A stretch of DNA of 64,000 nucleotides, taken from positions 19,065,543-19,129,542 of the forward strand of contig CM026398.1 of NCBI GenBank assembly GCA_014843695.1, read 5' to 3'. The position numbers and the translations under genes were made by a program. Source of the stretch: Archivesica marissinica (taxonomy: Eukaryota; Mollusca; Bivalvia; Venerida; Vesicomyidae). The notes under the pieces are model-generated. The model saw only the letters and a list, made by a program, of their open reading frames with translations, had not been told where the DNA came from and made no database searches. Positions 62,181 to 64,000 of this stretch are shown piece after piece; position 1 is the first letter of the stretch; each line of letters begins with the position of its first letter.

Positions 62181-62821
62181 GTTCTCTATGTATCATATAG
62201 GTATAGAAGTGCTGTGGCATGATGCTTATGCAATCATATGACAAACTAACAAAGAATTGATTAAACGTGGATTTTGCAGGGTCTAAGTATGCCTATAACC
62301 GAAACATGTATGAGATGTGCAACAATATGAGAATCACTGCATTCGTAAATGACTTCCTTTTATCGATAATTATTACAGAATTATCAATAACGCTGGTTGA
62401 CTGAAGTGAACACTCGGATGAATTTGCACTCGAATAAAGAAAAATGTACCCACTCATCTCCTTTCGTAAATATACGATCTCGCGTTTCTAGTTATGGTAT
62501 TGTATATAAATGTGTTGCTGACATATTAATTCATAGCCAAGTTTATCTGTATTTTGTTGCGATAATAAATGCTTATAGATGCGTGTAATAAACATATAAA
62601 GGCTACCCGATACTGCAAAATGTTCATAGCTTATTTTTCAGATGGGTATTGGATTCAGAGCAGAGGATTTCGGGGTATTTGGATGGGGGGTGTTGTCATT
62701 CATCCGTCTTGTCATCAATCACTAATTTCTGTCAATAAACTAGGTCATTAGGTCAAATTTACAGAAACATATAGCAAAACCAAAGGAATAATTTCTGCTT
62801 AAAATGTTGCCTCATAAATAC
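62181..62821. other. Intergenic, nothing recognised
   Basis: AT-rich, no repeat or exon recognised. Confidence 0.45.
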
Positions 62822-63921
62822 AAAATCTGCTATAGATAGCACCCTGGCGATGGGCTTGTTGGCTCAAAATCTGCTATAGATAGCACCCTGGCAATGGGCT
62901 TGTAGGCTCAACGTCTGCTATAGATAGCACCCTGACAATGGGCTTGTTGGCTCAAAGTCTGCTATAGATAGCACCCTGGCGATGGGCTTGTTGGCTCAAA
63001 ATCTGCTATAGCAAGCACCCTGACAATGGGCTTGTAGGCTCAAAGTCTGCTATAGATACCACCCTGACAATGGGCTTATATGCTCAAAATCTGCTATAGA
63101 TAGCACCCATGCAATGGGCTTGTTGGCTCAAAGTCTGCTATAGATAGCACCCATGCAATGGGCTTGTTGGCTCAAAGTCTGCTATAGATAGCACCCTGAC
63201 AATGGGCTTGTAGGCTCAAAATCTGCTATAGATAGCACCCTGGCGATGGGCTTGTTGGCTCAAAGTCTGCTATAGATAGCACCCTGGCGACTGGCTTGTA
63301 GGCTCAATGTCTGCTATAGATAGCACCCTGGCGATGGGCTTGTTGGCTCAAAGTCTGCTATAGATAGCACCCTGACAATAGGCTTGTAGGCTCAAAGTCT
63401 GCTATAGATAGCACCCTGGCGACGGGCTTGTAGGCTCAATGTCTGCTATAGATAGCACCCTGGCGATGGGCTTGTAGGCTCAATGTCTGCTATAGATAGC
63501 ACCCTGACAATGGGCTTGTTGGCTCAAAGTCTGCTATAGATAGCACCCTGGCGATGGGCTTGTAGGCTCAAAGTCTGCTATAGATAGCACCCTGGTGATG
63601 GGCTTGTAGGCTCAAAATCTGCTATAGATAGCACCCTGGTGATGGGCTTGTAGGCTCAAAATCTGCTATAGATAGCACCCTGGTGATGGGCTTGTAGGCT
63701 CAAAATCTGCTATAGATAGCACCCTGGCGATGGGCTTGTAGGCTCAAAGTCTGCTATAGATAGCACCCTGATGATGGGCTTGTTGGCTCAAAGTCTGCTA
63801 TAGATAGCACCCTGATGATGGGCTTGTTGGCTCAAAGTCTGCTATAGATAGTACCCTGATGATGGGCTTGTAGGCTCAAAATCTGCTATAGTTAGCACCC
63901 TGACAATGGGCTTGTAGGCTC
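62822..63921. repeat. 44-bp minisatellite, 25 copies
   Basis: Units with CTGCTATAGATAGCACCCTG, GCGATGGGCTTGTTGGCTCA and AAGT. The core CTATAGATAG is nearly palindromic. Variants: TGGCGATG/TGACAATG/TGATGATG and TTGTTGG/TTGTAGG, often in runs of neighbours, as expected from local duplication. Confidence 0.96.
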
Positions 63922-64000
63922 AGTTGTCTCAGGTGAGCAACGCAGGGCCACTTGACTCTTGATTGGCACTATATTTATACTATACTGTGTACCTGGCTTT

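Noticed and set aside
60753..62244. ORFs of 240-495 codons (CMVGAVHGC repeats)
   Set aside because: Three minus-strand frames are open together across a 31-bp array; it is a property of the unit.

Overview
The window is AT-rich animal DNA: genes split by GT-AG introns, several tRNA-derived SINE families, non-LTR retrotransposons, MITEs and very many minisatellites. The repeat profile and the LINE/SINE types suggest an aquatic invertebrate, most likely a lophotrochozoan such as a bivalve mollusc. That assignment is inference; nothing in the window names the species.

Two host genes are certain. Positions 679-11843 (+) hold the last seven coding exons of ATG7, the E1-like enzyme of autophagy, including the catalytic cysteine, both CxxC zinc pairs and the stop codon. 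Positions 39483-19076 (-) hold all eight coding exons of PPP4R2, regulatory subunit 2 of protein phosphatase 4 (617 aa; the joined exons are 1854 nt and in frame throughout). The genes are convergent, with about 7.2 kb between stop codons. A third candidate is a short Cys/Trp-rich ORF at 47404-47000 (-), probably broken at its 5' side. No other protein-coding gene could be supported from 40 to 64 kb.

The rest is repeats. Interspersed families used below: SINE-A (Leu/Ser-tRNA-like head), SINE-B (head in which the A-box is GTCCAGTGGTT-like), SINE-C (head GTCCGATTAGCGCAGTGGTT), SINE-D (head GTGGAAGTCGTGATAGCGCA), TTAA-ended MITE families F and G, the TACAGTCAAACC-ended family I, family J with long inverted repeats, hairpin family H, and dispersed repeat K. 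There is also a clean non-autonomous hAT element in a PPP4R2 intron (25116-26487, perfect 8-bp target duplication), a probable solo LTR (13316-14205) nested in a family J copy, and two LINEs lying head to head in PPP4R2 intron 2 (33397-38775).

Minisatellites take up roughly a quarter of the window. The largest are a 37-bp array (28028-32558), a 45-bp array (54430-57120), a 31-bp array (60772-62180), a 19-bp array (44655-45845) and a 44-bp array (62822-63921). Several start inside a mobile element. The clearest case is a 33-bp unit repeated exactly 19 times, in frame, inside the endonuclease domain of a LINE ORF. The 37-bp and 31-bp arrays are stop-free in all three frames of one strand. Long ORFs over these arrays are therefore a property of the repeat unit and are not evidence of genes.
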